A stretch of 64,000 bases of DNA from positions 52,852 through 116,851 of the forward strand of contig DDRS01000042.1 in the NCBI GenBank assembly GCA_002343685.1, in the 5' to 3' direction. Below, one piece after another: positions 18,211 to 27,101 of the stretch (position 1 is its first letter; each line of letters starts with the position of its first letter). Position numbers and translations under genes: made by a program. This DNA is from Thiobacillus denitrificans. Lineage in GTDB: Bacteria > Pseudomonadota > Gammaproteobacteria > Burkholderiales > Thiobacillaceae. Below the pieces are notes generated by a model, which did not search any database, had not been told where the DNA came from, and was given only the letters and a program-made list of their open reading frames with translations.

Positions 18211-18584
18211 TTTCCGTGAGCGAAACGAAACGGGTCATATGTCCCGTGCGAACTCGAGTCAGGCCGGACCGGGCGTTTGCGTGGCAGGCGAAGACTGGCA
18301 TTCGGGAGAAACAAGGATGTGGCTGGCGTCAGCCTTCCTTTTGATGGTGCGGACAAGTGCGCCGAACCTGTCGTCAGCGCGGCCGTGAAGATCGGAATGG
18401 ACAGACTGGTGCCATTTCAGTGTGTGAGCAGGCACGTGGATAGGGGCAAGACATCGGGAAACTCCTGATCATTGGATAATTTGGCGGGGCTTGAACGGCG
18501 TATAAACGCGCGCCAGGTCGTTTGTTCAATCGGGTGAAGCGCGCAAAACTTGAGGGCTGGCCCTCGGCCAGGGCAGCGAGATCC
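18211..18584. other. 374-bp intergenic region, no gene seen
   Basis: Lies between the GGDEF-EAL gene start and the 3' end of ppsR. It must hold the GGDEF-EAL promoter. A short hairpin CTGGCC-CTC-GGCCAG near 18555-18570 sits just beyond ppsR but has no T tract. Short frames here lack coding character. Confidence 0.5.
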
Positions 18585-19361
18585 TCAGGATAGCCGCAAG
18601 CGCGCGGCGATCTCCTCCACCGACATGCGGGTGGTATCGACAACGGGGAGCATGCGGCGTTTGAAGAGCGCCTCGGCGGCGGCAAGCTCCGTGCGGCATT
18701 GCGCCAGGCTGGCGTAGCGACTGTCCGGGTAACGCGCCTGGCGGATGGCGGCAAGGCGCTCGGGCGACAGGGTGAGGCCGCGCAGCCTGGGTAGATGGGC
18801 TTTCAGGCAGACAGGCAGGTCGTCCTGTTCGAGGTCGTCCGGCGTAAGCGGATAGTTGGCCGCGCGCAGGCCATATTGCAGGGCCAGATAAAGCGCGGTG
18901 GGGGTTTTGCCGACACGCGAGACGCCGACCAGGATCAGGTCGGCCTGGTCGAGGCGTTCGGGATTGAGGCCGTCGTCCAGATTGAGGGCAAAGTTGACGG
19001 CATCCATACGCGCTTCATAGTCGGATGCCATACCGTGGGTGTGGCCGCCGCTGGGGGTGGCGGTCTGGCCGAGCGCCGATTCGACGGCCGGCGCGATCAG
19101 ATCGAATACGTCGAACAGGCTGAGCCCGGCCTGACGAAACGGCAGGCGGAGGGTAGGATCGGTCAGGGTGGAGAAGATCAGCGCACGAGGGGTCATGGCG
19201 ATGCGTGCAGCCGTGGCCTGGGCTTTCTCCGCGCTGTCGACGAAGGGCAGCGTAATCAGGCTAAACTCGAGATGAGGAAACTGCGCCAGTACGCTTTTGG
19301 CGACGGACTCGACCGTCACCCCGGTGTGGTCGGACACGCAGAATATGCTGTAACCGTTCAT
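18585..19361 (-). CDS. ppsR: PEP synthase regulatory kinase/pyrophosphorylase (DUF299)
   Basis: A bifunctional regulator that inactivates PEP synthase by ADP-dependent phosphorylation and reactivates it by Pi-dependent dephosphorylation. The 258-residue product has the family start FCVSDHTGVTVESVAKSVLAQFP, the P-loop-like GVSRVGKTPTALYLALQYG and the C-terminal YASLAQCRTELAAAE. I use ATG 19361 with AGGTG upstream; a GTG three codons earlier (19370) is the alternative. It is divergent from its target gene ppsA with only 11 bp between start codons. Confidence 0.93.
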   Translation of the reverse strand: MNGYSIFCVSDHTGVTVESVAKSVLAQFPHLEFSLITLPFVDSAEKAQATAARIAMTPRALIFSTLTDPTLRLPFRQAGLSLFDVFDLIAPAVESALGQTATPSGGHTHGMASDYEARMDAVNFALNLDDGLNPERLDQADLILVGVSRVGKTPTALYLALQYGLRAANYPLTPDDLEQDDLPVCLKAHLPRLRGLTLSPERLAAIRQARYPDSRYASLAQCRTELAAAEALFKRRMLPVVDTTRMSVEEIAARLRLS

Positions 19362-19372
19362 GGAGTTCACCT

Positions 19373-21712
19373 ATGTCTACAGACTATATTGTGCCGCTGG
19401 ATGCCCTGTCGATGGCGGATGTGCCTGTGGTAGGCGGCAAGAATGCGTCGCTTGGCGAAATGATCCGCCATCTGTCCGGTGCGGGCGTCAAGGTGCCGGG
19501 CGGTTTTGCCACCACGGCGCAGGCATTCTGGGATTTTCTCGACCATAACGACCTGCGCGCGCGCATCGGCGCGCGGCTGGCGCCGCTCGACGTCGCGGAC
19601 GTGACGGCCCTGGCGCAGGCAGGGGCGGAGATCCGTGCGTGGATAGAAGCTGCCAGCCTGCCGCCTGCGCTGGAAGCCGGGTTGCGCACAGCGTACGCGG
19701 GGCTTGGCGACACGGTATCGGTGGCGGTGCGCTCGTCAGCCACGGCCGAGGACCTGCCCGACGCCTCGTTCGCCGGCCAGCAGGAAACCTATCTGCACGT
19801 GCGCGGCGCGGACGCGCTGCTGCTGTATGTGAAAAAGGTGTTTGCCTCGCTCTATAACGACCGTGCGATCGCCTATCGGGTGCACCACGGCTTCGCCCAT
19901 GCCGATGTGGCGCTGTCCGCCGGCATCCAGCGCATGGTGCGCTCCGACATCGCCTGCTCCGGCGTGTTGTTCACCCTGGATACCGAATCTGGATTTCGCG
20001 ACGTGGTGTTCATCACCGCAGCCTATGGTCTGGGCGAGACGGTGGTGCAGGGATCGGTGAATCCGGATGAGTACTACGTGCACAAGCCGATGCTGGCACA
20101 GGGCTTTCCCGCGGTGGTGCGGCGCGAACTCGGTGAAAAAGCCACCCGCATGGTGTGGCGCGACGGCACGACCGTGATCGAGGACACCCCGCCCGGACTG
20201 CAGCGGCAGTTCGCCTTGAACGATGCCGAGGTGCTGGAACTGGCTCGCCAGGCGGTCCAGATCGAGCGGCATTATGGCCGCCCGATGGATGTGGAGTGGG
20301 CGAAGGACGGCGAAACCGGCGAACTCTTCATCGTCCAGGCGCGCCCGGAAACCGTGAAGGCGCGCAGCGCCGGCGGCATCGAACGCTATGTACTGAAAGG
20401 CAGCGGCGAGGTGCGCATCAGTGGCCGCGCCATCGGCCAGAAGATCGGCGCCGGTGCCGTGCGGGTGATCGCCAGCCCGGCAGAGATGAATCGGGTGCAG
20501 CCGGGCGACATCCTGGTCACCGACATGACCGATCCCGACTGGGAACCGGTGATGAAGCGCGCGGCGGCCATCGTCACCAACCGGGGTGGACGTACCTGTC
20601 ATGCGGCCATCGTCGCGCGCGAACTGGGCATTCCCGCCGTGGTCGGCGCCGGCAACGCGACCACGGTGCTGAAGGATGGCGAACTGGTGACCGTGTCGTG
20701 CGCCGAAGGCGACACCGGCAAAGTCTACGCCGGCAAGCTGGCGTTCGAGGTGGAGACGCTGGCCAGCGAGACGCTGCCCGAACCGCCGGTCAAGCTGATG
20801 ATGAACGTCGGCAATCCCGAGCGTGCCTTCGAGTTTGCGCAAATTCCCAATCACGGTGTCGGACTCGCGCGGCTGGAATTCATCATCGCCCGCATGATCG
20901 GCGTGCATCCGCTGGCGTTGCTCGACTATGCCGGCCAGCCGCAGGCAGTGCGCGACGAGATCGACCAGCGTACCGCCGGCTATGCCGACCCGGTGTCGTT
21001 CTATGTCGACAAGCTGGCCGAAGGCATCGCCACGCTGGCGGCCGCCTTCTGGCCGCAGCCGGTGATCGTGCGGCTGTCCGACTTCAAGTCCAACGAATAC
21101 GCCAATCTGGTGGGCGGCGAGCGCTACGAGCCGAAGGAGGAAAACCCCATGCTGGGGCTGCGCGGCGCGGCACGCTACGTGTCGACGATGTTCCGTCCGG
21201 CGTTCGAGCTGGAATGCCGGGCGCTGAAGAAGGTACGCGAGACGCTGGGTTTTTCCAATGTCGAGGTGATGATTCCTTTCGTACGCACGGTGGAGGAATG
21301 CGCGGCTGTGGCCGGTCTGTTGGCCGATAACGGCCTCAAACGCGGCGATCATGGCCTGCGGCTGATCATGATGTGCGAGATCCCGTCCAACGTGCTGCTG
21401 GCCGAGGACTTCCTGCACTACGTCGACGGTTTCTCCATCGGCAGCAACGACCTCACCCAGCTCACCCTCGGTATCGACCGCGACTCCGGCCTGGTGGCCG
21501 GCGGCTTCGACGAGCGCAATCCGGCGGTGAAAAAGTTGCTGGCCGAGGCCATCGCGGTCTGTAGGCGGCAGGGCAAATACGTCGGCATCTGCGGCCAGGG
21601 GCCGAGCGACCATCCCGATCTGGCCGACTGGCTGGTAGAACAGGGCATCGGCTCGATTTCACTCAACCCGGACACGGTGGTGGCGACCTGGCGTCGGCTG
21701 GCAAGTCATTGA
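19373..21712 (+). CDS. ppsA: Phosphoenolpyruvate synthase
   Basis: Converts pyruvate, ATP and water to PEP, AMP and phosphate, the entry to gluconeogenesis. The 779-residue length is normal. It has the N-terminal ATP-binding domain (VRSSATAEDLPDASFAGQQE), the phosphohistidine domain with TNRGGRTCHAAIVARE (His410) and the C-terminal PEP/pyruvate barrel (SIGSNDLTQLTLGIDRDSG, GICGQGPSDHPDLA). The SD GGAG lies over the ppsR start codon region. Control by ppsR is expected from the family and the adjacency. Confidence 0.96.
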   Translation: MSTDYIVPLDALSMADVPVVGGKNASLGEMIRHLSGAGVKVPGGFATTAQAFWDFLDHNDLRARIGARLAPLDVADVTALAQAGAEIRAWIEAASLPPALEAGLRTAYAGLGDTVSVAVRSSATAEDLPDASFAGQQETYLHVRGADALLLYVKKVFASLYNDRAIAYRVHHGFAHADVALSAGIQRMVRSDIACSGVLFTLDTESGFRDVVFITAAYGLGETVVQGSVNPDEYYVHKPMLAQGFPAVVRRELGEKATRMVWRDGTTVIEDTPPGLQRQFALNDAEVLELARQAVQIERHYGRPMDVEWAKDGETGELFIVQARPETVKARSAGGIERYVLKGSGEVRISGRAIGQKIGAGAVRVIASPAEMNRVQPGDILVTDMTDPDWEPVMKRAAAIVTNRGGRTCHAAIVARELGIPAVVGAGNATTVLKDGELVTVSCAEGDTGKVYAGKLAFEVETLASETLPEPPVKLMMNVGNPERAFEFAQIPNHGVGLARLEFIIARMIGVHPLALLDYAGQPQAVRDEIDQRTAGYADPVSFYVDKLAEGIATLAAAFWPQPVIVRLSDFKSNEYANLVGGERYEPKEENPMLGLRGAARYVSTMFRPAFELECRALKKVRETLGFSNVEVMIPFVRTVEECAAVAGLLADNGLKRGDHGLRLIMMCEIPSNVLLAEDFLHYVDGFSIGSNDLTQLTLGIDRDSGLVAGGFDERNPAVKKLLAEAIAVCRRQGKYVGICGQGPSDHPDLADWLVEQGIGSISLNPDTVVATWRRLASH

Positions 21713-21781
21713 TTTCGCCGCGTCATTGAGCCGTCACCGGCGATGGAGTAGAATCCGCCATCACCCGCCCCCGCTCATAAC

Positions 21782-23422
21782 ATGACGAAGTATGTGTTTG
21801 TCACTGGTGGGGTGGTTTCTTCCCTAGGGAAAGGGATCGCCTCCGCTTCACTCGCTGCGCTGCTCGAATCGCGCGGCATCCGTGTCACCCTCTTAAAGCT
21901 CGATCCGTACATCAACGTCGATCCCGGCACCATGAGTCCGTTTCAGCACGGCGAGGTGTTCGTGACCGACGATGGCGCGGAGACCGACCTCGACCTGGGG
22001 CATTACGAACGCTTTTCCAGCGCGCGCATGAGCAAGCGCAACAATTTCACCACCGGCCAGATCTACAAGTCCGTGATCGACAAGGAGCGTCGCGGCGATT
22101 ATCTCGGCGGCACGGTGCAGGTCATCCCGCACATCACCGACGAGATCAAACTGTCGATCCGCGAAGGTGCCAGGGGCGCGGACGTAGCGATGGTGGAAAT
22201 CGGCGGCACGGTGGGCGACATCGAATCACTGCCCTTCCTGGAAGCGATCCGTCAGATGGGCTTCGAGGACGGTCCGGAAAACACCTGCTTCATCCACCTG
22301 ACCCTGCTGCCCTATATCCCCACTGCGGGCGAACTGAAGACCAAGCCAACCCAGCACAGTGTCAAGGAACTGCGCGAGATCGGTATCCAGCCCGACATCC
22401 TGCTGTGCCGCGCTGATCGTGAAATTCCGGTCGACGAACGCCGGAAAATTGCGCTTTTCACCAATGTGCGGCCCGAAGCGGTCATCCAGGTGCTGGATGC
22501 CGACTCGATCTACAAGATTCCGGCGATGCTGCACGATCAGATGCTCGACGAGATCGTCTGCCACAAGCTCAACATCCTCGCGCGTGCGGCGGATCTTTCC
22601 GTATGGAAGAACCTGGTTCACGCGCTGGAGCATCCGCAGCACACCGTCAACATCGCCTTCGTCGGCAAGTACGTCGACCTCACCGAGTCGTACAAGTCGC
22701 TTTCGGAAGCGATGATCCATGCCGGCATGCACACCAAGAGCCGGGTGAAGATCCATTACATCGATTCCGAGCAGATCGAGAAAAGCGGTATCGACAGTCT
22801 CAAGGACATGGACGCGATCCTGGTGCCCGGCGGTTTCGGCAAGCGCGGTGTCGAAGGCAAGATCGCCGCCATTCGTTATGCACGTGAAAACAAAGTGCCG
22901 TATCTGGGCATTTGTCTCGGCATGCAGCTCGCGGTGGTCGAATTCGCGCGCGACGTCGCCGGCATGGCGGACGCGCAGTCGACCGAGTTCGAACCGACCA
23001 CCACGCACCCGGTGATCGGCCTCATCACCGAATGGCTCGACCGCGGTGGCCAGGTCGAGAAGCGCAGCGAGCAATCCGATCTGGGCGGCACCATGCGCCT
23101 GGGCGGCCAGCCGTGCGAGCTCAAGGACGGCACGCTGGCACGCGAAATCTACGGTGCCGCCAGCATCGTCGAGCGCCATCGCCATCGCTACGAAGTCAAC
23201 AATACCCTACTGGCCGATCTCGAAGCCAAGGGCCTCGTCGTCGCCGGGCGCGCGCCAGGCACCGACCTATGCGAAATGGTCGAGCTGCCCACCTCGGTGC
23301 ATCCTTGGTTTGTCGGCTGCCAGTTTCACCCCGAGTTCACCAGCAACCCGCGTAACGGCCATCCTTTGTTCATTGCGTTCGTGCAAGCTGCGCTGGCGCG
23401 TCAACAGGAGCACGCCAAATGA
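21782..23422 (+). CDS. pyrG: CTP synthase
   Basis: Aminates UTP to CTP with ATP and glutamine. The 546-residue product has the synthetase domain (KYVFVTGGVVSSLGKGIASAS, DPYINVDPGTMSPFQHGEVF) and a C-terminal class I glutaminase with the nucleophile in GICLGMQLAVVEFARD and the His/Glu pair in CQFHPEF. It starts the pyrG-kdsA-eno-ftsB run typical of betaproteobacteria and overlaps kdsA by ATGA. Confidence 0.97.
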   Translation: MTKYVFVTGGVVSSLGKGIASASLAALLESRGIRVTLLKLDPYINVDPGTMSPFQHGEVFVTDDGAETDLDLGHYERFSSARMSKRNNFTTGQIYKSVIDKERRGDYLGGTVQVIPHITDEIKLSIREGARGADVAMVEIGGTVGDIESLPFLEAIRQMGFEDGPENTCFIHLTLLPYIPTAGELKTKPTQHSVKELREIGIQPDILLCRADREIPVDERRKIALFTNVRPEAVIQVLDADSIYKIPAMLHDQMLDEIVCHKLNILARAADLSVWKNLVHALEHPQHTVNIAFVGKYVDLTESYKSLSEAMIHAGMHTKSRVKIHYIDSEQIEKSGIDSLKDMDAILVPGGFGKRGVEGKIAAIRYARENKVPYLGICLGMQLAVVEFARDVAGMADAQSTEFEPTTTHPVIGLITEWLDRGGQVEKRSEQSDLGGTMRLGGQPCELKDGTLAREIYGAASIVERHRHRYEVNNTLLADLEAKGLVVAGRAPGTDLCEMVELPTSVHPWFVGCQFHPEFTSNPRNGHPLFIAFVQAALARQQEHAK

Positions 23423-24261
23423 AACTATGTCATTTCGAGGCCGGGCTTGATCAGCCGCTGTTCCTGATTTCCGGCCCCTGCGTGATCGAATCCGAACAGC
23501 TGGCAATGGACACCGCCGGCACGCTCAAGGAAATGTGCGCGTCGCTCGGCATCCCCTTCATCTACAAATCCTCGTTCGACAAGGCCAACCGCTCGTCGAC
23601 CCAGTCCTTTCGCGGACTCGGTCTGGAAGAGGGGTTGCGCATCCTGTCCGAAGTGAAGGCGAAGATCGGCGTGCCGGTGCTGACCGACGTGCACGAGGAC
23701 ACGCCGCTGAACGAAGTGGCGGCAGTGGTCGACGTCCTGCAGACGCCGGCTTTCCTGTGCCGCCAGACCAACTTCATCCAGAACGTCGCGCGCGCCGGAC
23801 GTCCGGTCAACATCAAGAAAGGCCAGTTCCTCGCGCCGTGGGACATGCAGAACGTGGTCGATAAGGCGCGTGCGGTCGGAAACGAGCAGATCATGGTGTG
23901 CGAGCGTGGCGTCAGCTTCGGCTATAACACGCTGGTGTCCGACATGCGCGGGCTGGCGATCATGCGCGCCACCGGCTGCCCGGTGGTGTTCGACGCCACC
24001 CACTCGGTACAACAGCCCGGCGGGCAGGGCGCGACCAGCGGCGGCCAGCGCGAGTTCGTGCCGGTGCTGGCGCGTGCCGCGGTGGCCAGTGGCGTGGCGG
24101 GCGTGTTCGCGGAGACGCACCCGAATCCGGACGTCGCCTTGTCTGACGGCCCCAACGCGTGGCCGCTCGGCATGATGAAGGAATTGCTGGAAACGCTGAA
24201 GGAAATCGACGCGCTGGTGAAACAGCGCGGGTTTATTGAACACAAGTTGATGAAAAACTGA
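23419..24261 (+). CDS. kdsA: 3-deoxy-D-manno-octulosonate 8-phosphate synthase
   Basis: Condenses PEP and arabinose 5-phosphate to KDO-8-phosphate for lipopolysaccharide inner core. The 280-residue product carries LISGPCVIESEQLAMDTA, YKSSFDKANRSS, DVHEDTP, LCRQTNFIQN, ERGVSFGYNTLVSDMR and VFAETHPNPD. Both the upstream pyrG overlap and short gap to eno suggest one operon. Confidence 0.96.
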   Translation: MKLCHFEAGLDQPLFLISGPCVIESEQLAMDTAGTLKEMCASLGIPFIYKSSFDKANRSSTQSFRGLGLEEGLRILSEVKAKIGVPVLTDVHEDTPLNEVAAVVDVLQTPAFLCRQTNFIQNVARAGRPVNIKKGQFLAPWDMQNVVDKARAVGNEQIMVCERGVSFGYNTLVSDMRGLAIMRATGCPVVFDATHSVQQPGGQGATSGGQREFVPVLARAAVASGVAGVFAETHPNPDVALSDGPNAWPLGMMKELLETLKEIDALVKQRGFIEHKLMKN

Positions 24262-24297
24262 TCCGCGAAGCGGACACATGAAACCAAGGAAAAGAAA

Positions 24298-25581
24298 TTG
24301 AGCGCCATTATTGATGTCATCGCCCGGGAAATCCTCGATTCCCGCGGCAATCCCACTGTCGAAGTCGACGTGCTGCTGGAGTCCGGGGTGCTGGGCCGTG
24401 CCGCCGTGCCGTCCGGCGCGTCCACCGGCTCGCGCGAGGCGATCGAGCTGCGCGACGGTGACAAGTCGCGCTACCTGGGCAAGGGCGTGCTGAAGGCTGT
24501 CGAGCACGTCAACACCGAAATCTGCGAAGCCATCATCGGGCTGGATGTCGAAGACCAGGCCTTCATCGACCAGACCATGATCGATCTCGATGGCACCGAG
24601 AACAAGTCACGCCTCGGTGCCAACGCGCTGCTGGCGGTGTCGATGGCGTGCGCCCGCGCCGCCGCCGAACAGGCCGGGCTGCCGCTCTACCGTTACCTCG
24701 GCGGCGCCGCGCCGATGGCACTGCCGGTGCCGATGATGAACATCATCAACGGCGGCGCGCACGCCAACAACAACATCGACATGCAGGAATTCATGATCAT
24801 TCCGGTGGGCGCGCCGAGTTTCCGCGAAGCCCTGCGCTACGGCGCCGAAGTGTTCCACGCGCTGAAGAAACTGTTGGACGATGCGGGCATGGCGACCACC
24901 GTCGGCGACGAAGGCGGCTTCGCGCCCAACCTGGAATCGCACGAGGCGGCACTCAAGCTGATCGTGCAGGCGATCGAGAAAGCCGGCCTGCAACCGGGCA
25001 TCGACGTCGCCATCGGCGTCGACTGCGCCGCCTCCGAGTTCTACAAGGATGGCCACTATCACCTCGAATCCGAAGGACTGAAGCTGAGCTCGGCCGAGTT
25101 CACCGATTACCTGGCAGCATGGTGCGACAAGTACCCGGTCATTAGCATCGAGGACGGCATGGCCGAAGGCGACTGGGATGGCTGGAAAATTCTCACCGAC
25201 AAGCTCGGCCGCCGCGTGCAACTGGTAGGCGACGACCTGTTCGTGACCAATACGAAGATCCTGAAAGAGGGAATCGAGAAGGGCATCACCAATTCCATTC
25301 TGATCAAGGTCAACCAGATTGGCACCCTGTCGGAAACCTTCCAGGCGATCGAGATGGCCAAGCAAGCGGGCTACACGTCCGTGATTTCTCACCGCTCGGG
25401 TGAAACCGAAGACACCACGATTGCCGATCTGGCGGTCGCGACCAACGCGCGCCAGATCAAGACCGGTTCGTTGTCGCGTTCCGACCGCATGGCGAAGTAC
25501 AACCAGCTGCTGCGCATCGAGGAAGAACTCGGCGACACGGCGAGCTACCCTGGACGCGATGCGTTCCGCCAGCGCGGCTGA
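24298..25581 (+). CDS. eno: Enolase
   Basis: Interconverts 2-phosphoglycerate and PEP in glycolysis and gluconeogenesis. The 427-residue product has AREILDSRGNPTVEVDV at the start, SGASTGSREAIELRD, the catalytic loop GDEGGFAPN, SIEDGMAEGDWDG, LVGDDLFVTN, IKVNQIGTLSE and SHRSGETEDT. The start is TTG at 24298 with AAGGAAAAG upstream; no ATG fits. Its 3' end overlaps the ftsB start. Confidence 0.97.
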   Translation: MSAIIDVIAREILDSRGNPTVEVDVLLESGVLGRAAVPSGASTGSREAIELRDGDKSRYLGKGVLKAVEHVNTEICEAIIGLDVEDQAFIDQTMIDLDGTENKSRLGANALLAVSMACARAAAEQAGLPLYRYLGGAAPMALPVPMMNIINGGAHANNNIDMQEFMIIPVGAPSFREALRYGAEVFHALKKLLDDAGMATTVGDEGGFAPNLESHEAALKLIVQAIEKAGLQPGIDVAIGVDCAASEFYKDGHYHLESEGLKLSSAEFTDYLAAWCDKYPVISIEDGMAEGDWDGWKILTDKLGRRVQLVGDDLFVTNTKILKEGIEKGITNSILIKVNQIGTLSETFQAIEMAKQAGYTSVISHRSGETEDTTIADLAVATNARQIKTGSLSRSDRMAKYNQLLRIEEELGDTASYPGRDAFRQRG

Positions 25582-25918
25582 CCCCAACGCGACCCGGTTC
25601 ATCGCGCGCATCCGCAGCCAGGGACTGACCTGGGTGCTGGCCATCGCGGTTGTCCTGTTGCAATATCCACTCTGGCTGGGTGAGGGCGGTTGGCTAAGGG
25701 TGCGGGAGGGCGCGCAGAAAATCGACATCCAGCTGGCATTGAATCAGCGTCTGGAAGTTCGCAACGCAAGCCTGCTGGCTGAGATCAACGATCTCAAGCA
25801 GGGGCGCGATGCGATCGAGGAACGCGCGCGCAATGATCTGGGCATGGTGGCGCCGGATGAATGGTTCGTCCGGATCGTGCCTGCCCAATCCGTTCAGTCG
25901 GGAAAAACGAATGAGTGA
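25559..25918 (+). CDS. ftsB: Cell division protein FtsB
   Basis: A small bitopic septal protein that links FtsL and FtsQ in the divisome. The 119-residue product has one membrane helix (VLAIAVVLLQYPLWLG) followed by the GGWLRVRE motif and a coiled coil (LALNQRLEVRNASLLAEINDL) ending in the FtsB-like IEERARNDLGMVAPDEWFV. ATG 25559 overlaps eno by 23 nt; no later start retains the membrane helix. It overlaps zipA by 8 nt. Confidence 0.9.
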   Translation: MRSASAADPNATRFIARIRSQGLTWVLAIAVVLLQYPLWLGEGGWLRVREGAQKIDIQLALNQRLEVRNASLLAEINDLKQGRDAIEERARNDLGMVAPDEWFVRIVPAQSVQSGKTNE

Positions 25919-27101
25919 TTTGCAAATCGGCTTGTTGATCGTCGGTGGAGCCGTCGTGGCGGCAGTCCTGATATTCAACTGGATCCAGGAACGCCGCTTC
26001 CGCAAGCAGGCGGATGCGGCCTTTCAAATGCCGGTGGCCGATGCGTTGATGCAGGATGATGCCAGGCCGCGCGCAATGCATGAACGGGTCGAGCCGGCGC
26101 TGCGGGAGCCGGTTCTTGGAGACGACGAGAACGAGATCGGCGAACCTCAGGTGCGCTTCGATGCGGACGCGTCGCTGGCTGGTGACGATGCGGGCGTGCC
26201 GGTAGATGCTGTTCCTACCTCGAATCCTGCTGCTGCAACGCCCAGTGAACGGCGCCCCGCCAGTCCGCCATCAGTTGTGGCGCCGGCACCCTACGACGAA
26301 CTGATCGAATACCGTGCCCGCATTGGCTGCGATGGCGTCATGGCCAATGTGTTCGCCGATGCTTTCAATCAGACCCGGACGCTGGGCAAAGCGATACGCT
26401 GGCTCGGCCTGCCAGTGGGGGCGGCGGCATGGGAAGACGTCCAGCCGTGGCGTGACGCGCGGTATCAGCAGGTGACGGTTACCATGCAATTGGCCGATCG
26501 TAACGGAGCGGTGCAGGAAGAGCAGCTTGCCGCCCTGTGCGACGTGCTGCAGGCGATGGCGCAGGCGCATGGTCTGCGCCTCGCCTGCGACGATATGGTC
26601 GATGCACTCGAACGCGCCCAGGCCATCGATCGTTTCTGCGTCGACGTCGATGTCCTCATCGGCCTCAATGTAGTCGCGCGCGGCGAGGGGGCGGTGAATC
26701 TGACCCGTATCGTGCGCGAAGCGGAAAGCTGCGGCATGGTGCTGGGTGGCGATGGCGTATTCCAACTTCTCGACAGCCGCGGCGAGCCGCTTTATGCCTT
26801 GTGCAACCACGATGCCGAGCCGTTCGCGGTCGAGGCGATGGAGGGCCAGAGCTCGCAGGGCGTCACCCTGCAGTTCGACGTGCCGCGCGTGCCGGATGGC
26901 CTGAAAGTGTTCGACGGCATGGTGGCGTTCGGCCGCAAGCTTGCCAACGAAACCGGCGGCATCCTGGTGGACGACAATCTGCGTCCGCTGACCGATACCG
27001 GCATCGAGAAAATTCGCAACCAGCTCATGCACATTTACGAGCGCATGGAAGCGCGTGGCGTGCCATCCGGGTCCCGGCGGTCGCTGCGTCTGTTTTCCTG
27101 A
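25911..27101 (+). CDS. zipA: Cell division protein ZipA
   Basis: Anchors FtsZ to the inner membrane. The 396-residue product has an N-terminal helix (LQIGLLIVGGAVVAAVLIFNW), a long acidic and Pro/Ala linker (about 40-125) and the C-terminal ZipA FtsZ-binding domain (YDELIEYRARIGCDGVMA, then VTVTMQLADRNG, VTLQFDVPRVPDGL and the closing IEKIRNQLMHIYERMEARG). It starts inside ftsB and ends on the ligA start codon (TGATG), so eno-ftsB-zipA-ligA are packed without gaps. Confidence 0.88.
   Translation: MSDLQIGLLIVGGAVVAAVLIFNWIQERRFRKQADAAFQMPVADALMQDDARPRAMHERVEPALREPVLGDDENEIGEPQVRFDADASLAGDDAGVPVDAVPTSNPAAATPSERRPASPPSVVAPAPYDELIEYRARIGCDGVMANVFADAFNQTRTLGKAIRWLGLPVGAAAWEDVQPWRDARYQQVTVTMQLADRNGAVQEEQLAALCDVLQAMAQAHGLRLACDDMVDALERAQAIDRFCVDVDVLIGLNVVARGEGAVNLTRIVREAESCGMVLGGDGVFQLLDSRGEPLYALCNHDAEPFAVEAMEGQSSQGVTLQFDVPRVPDGLKVFDGMVAFGRKLANETGGILVDDNLRPLTDTGIEKIRNQLMHIYERMEARGVPSGSRRSLRLFS

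Noticed and set aside
26537..27100. Upstream extension of the ligA frame giving a 987-residue protein
   Set aside because: The added part lies in the zipA coding region in another frame; LigA family sequence begins at ATG 27101, which overlaps the zipA stop.
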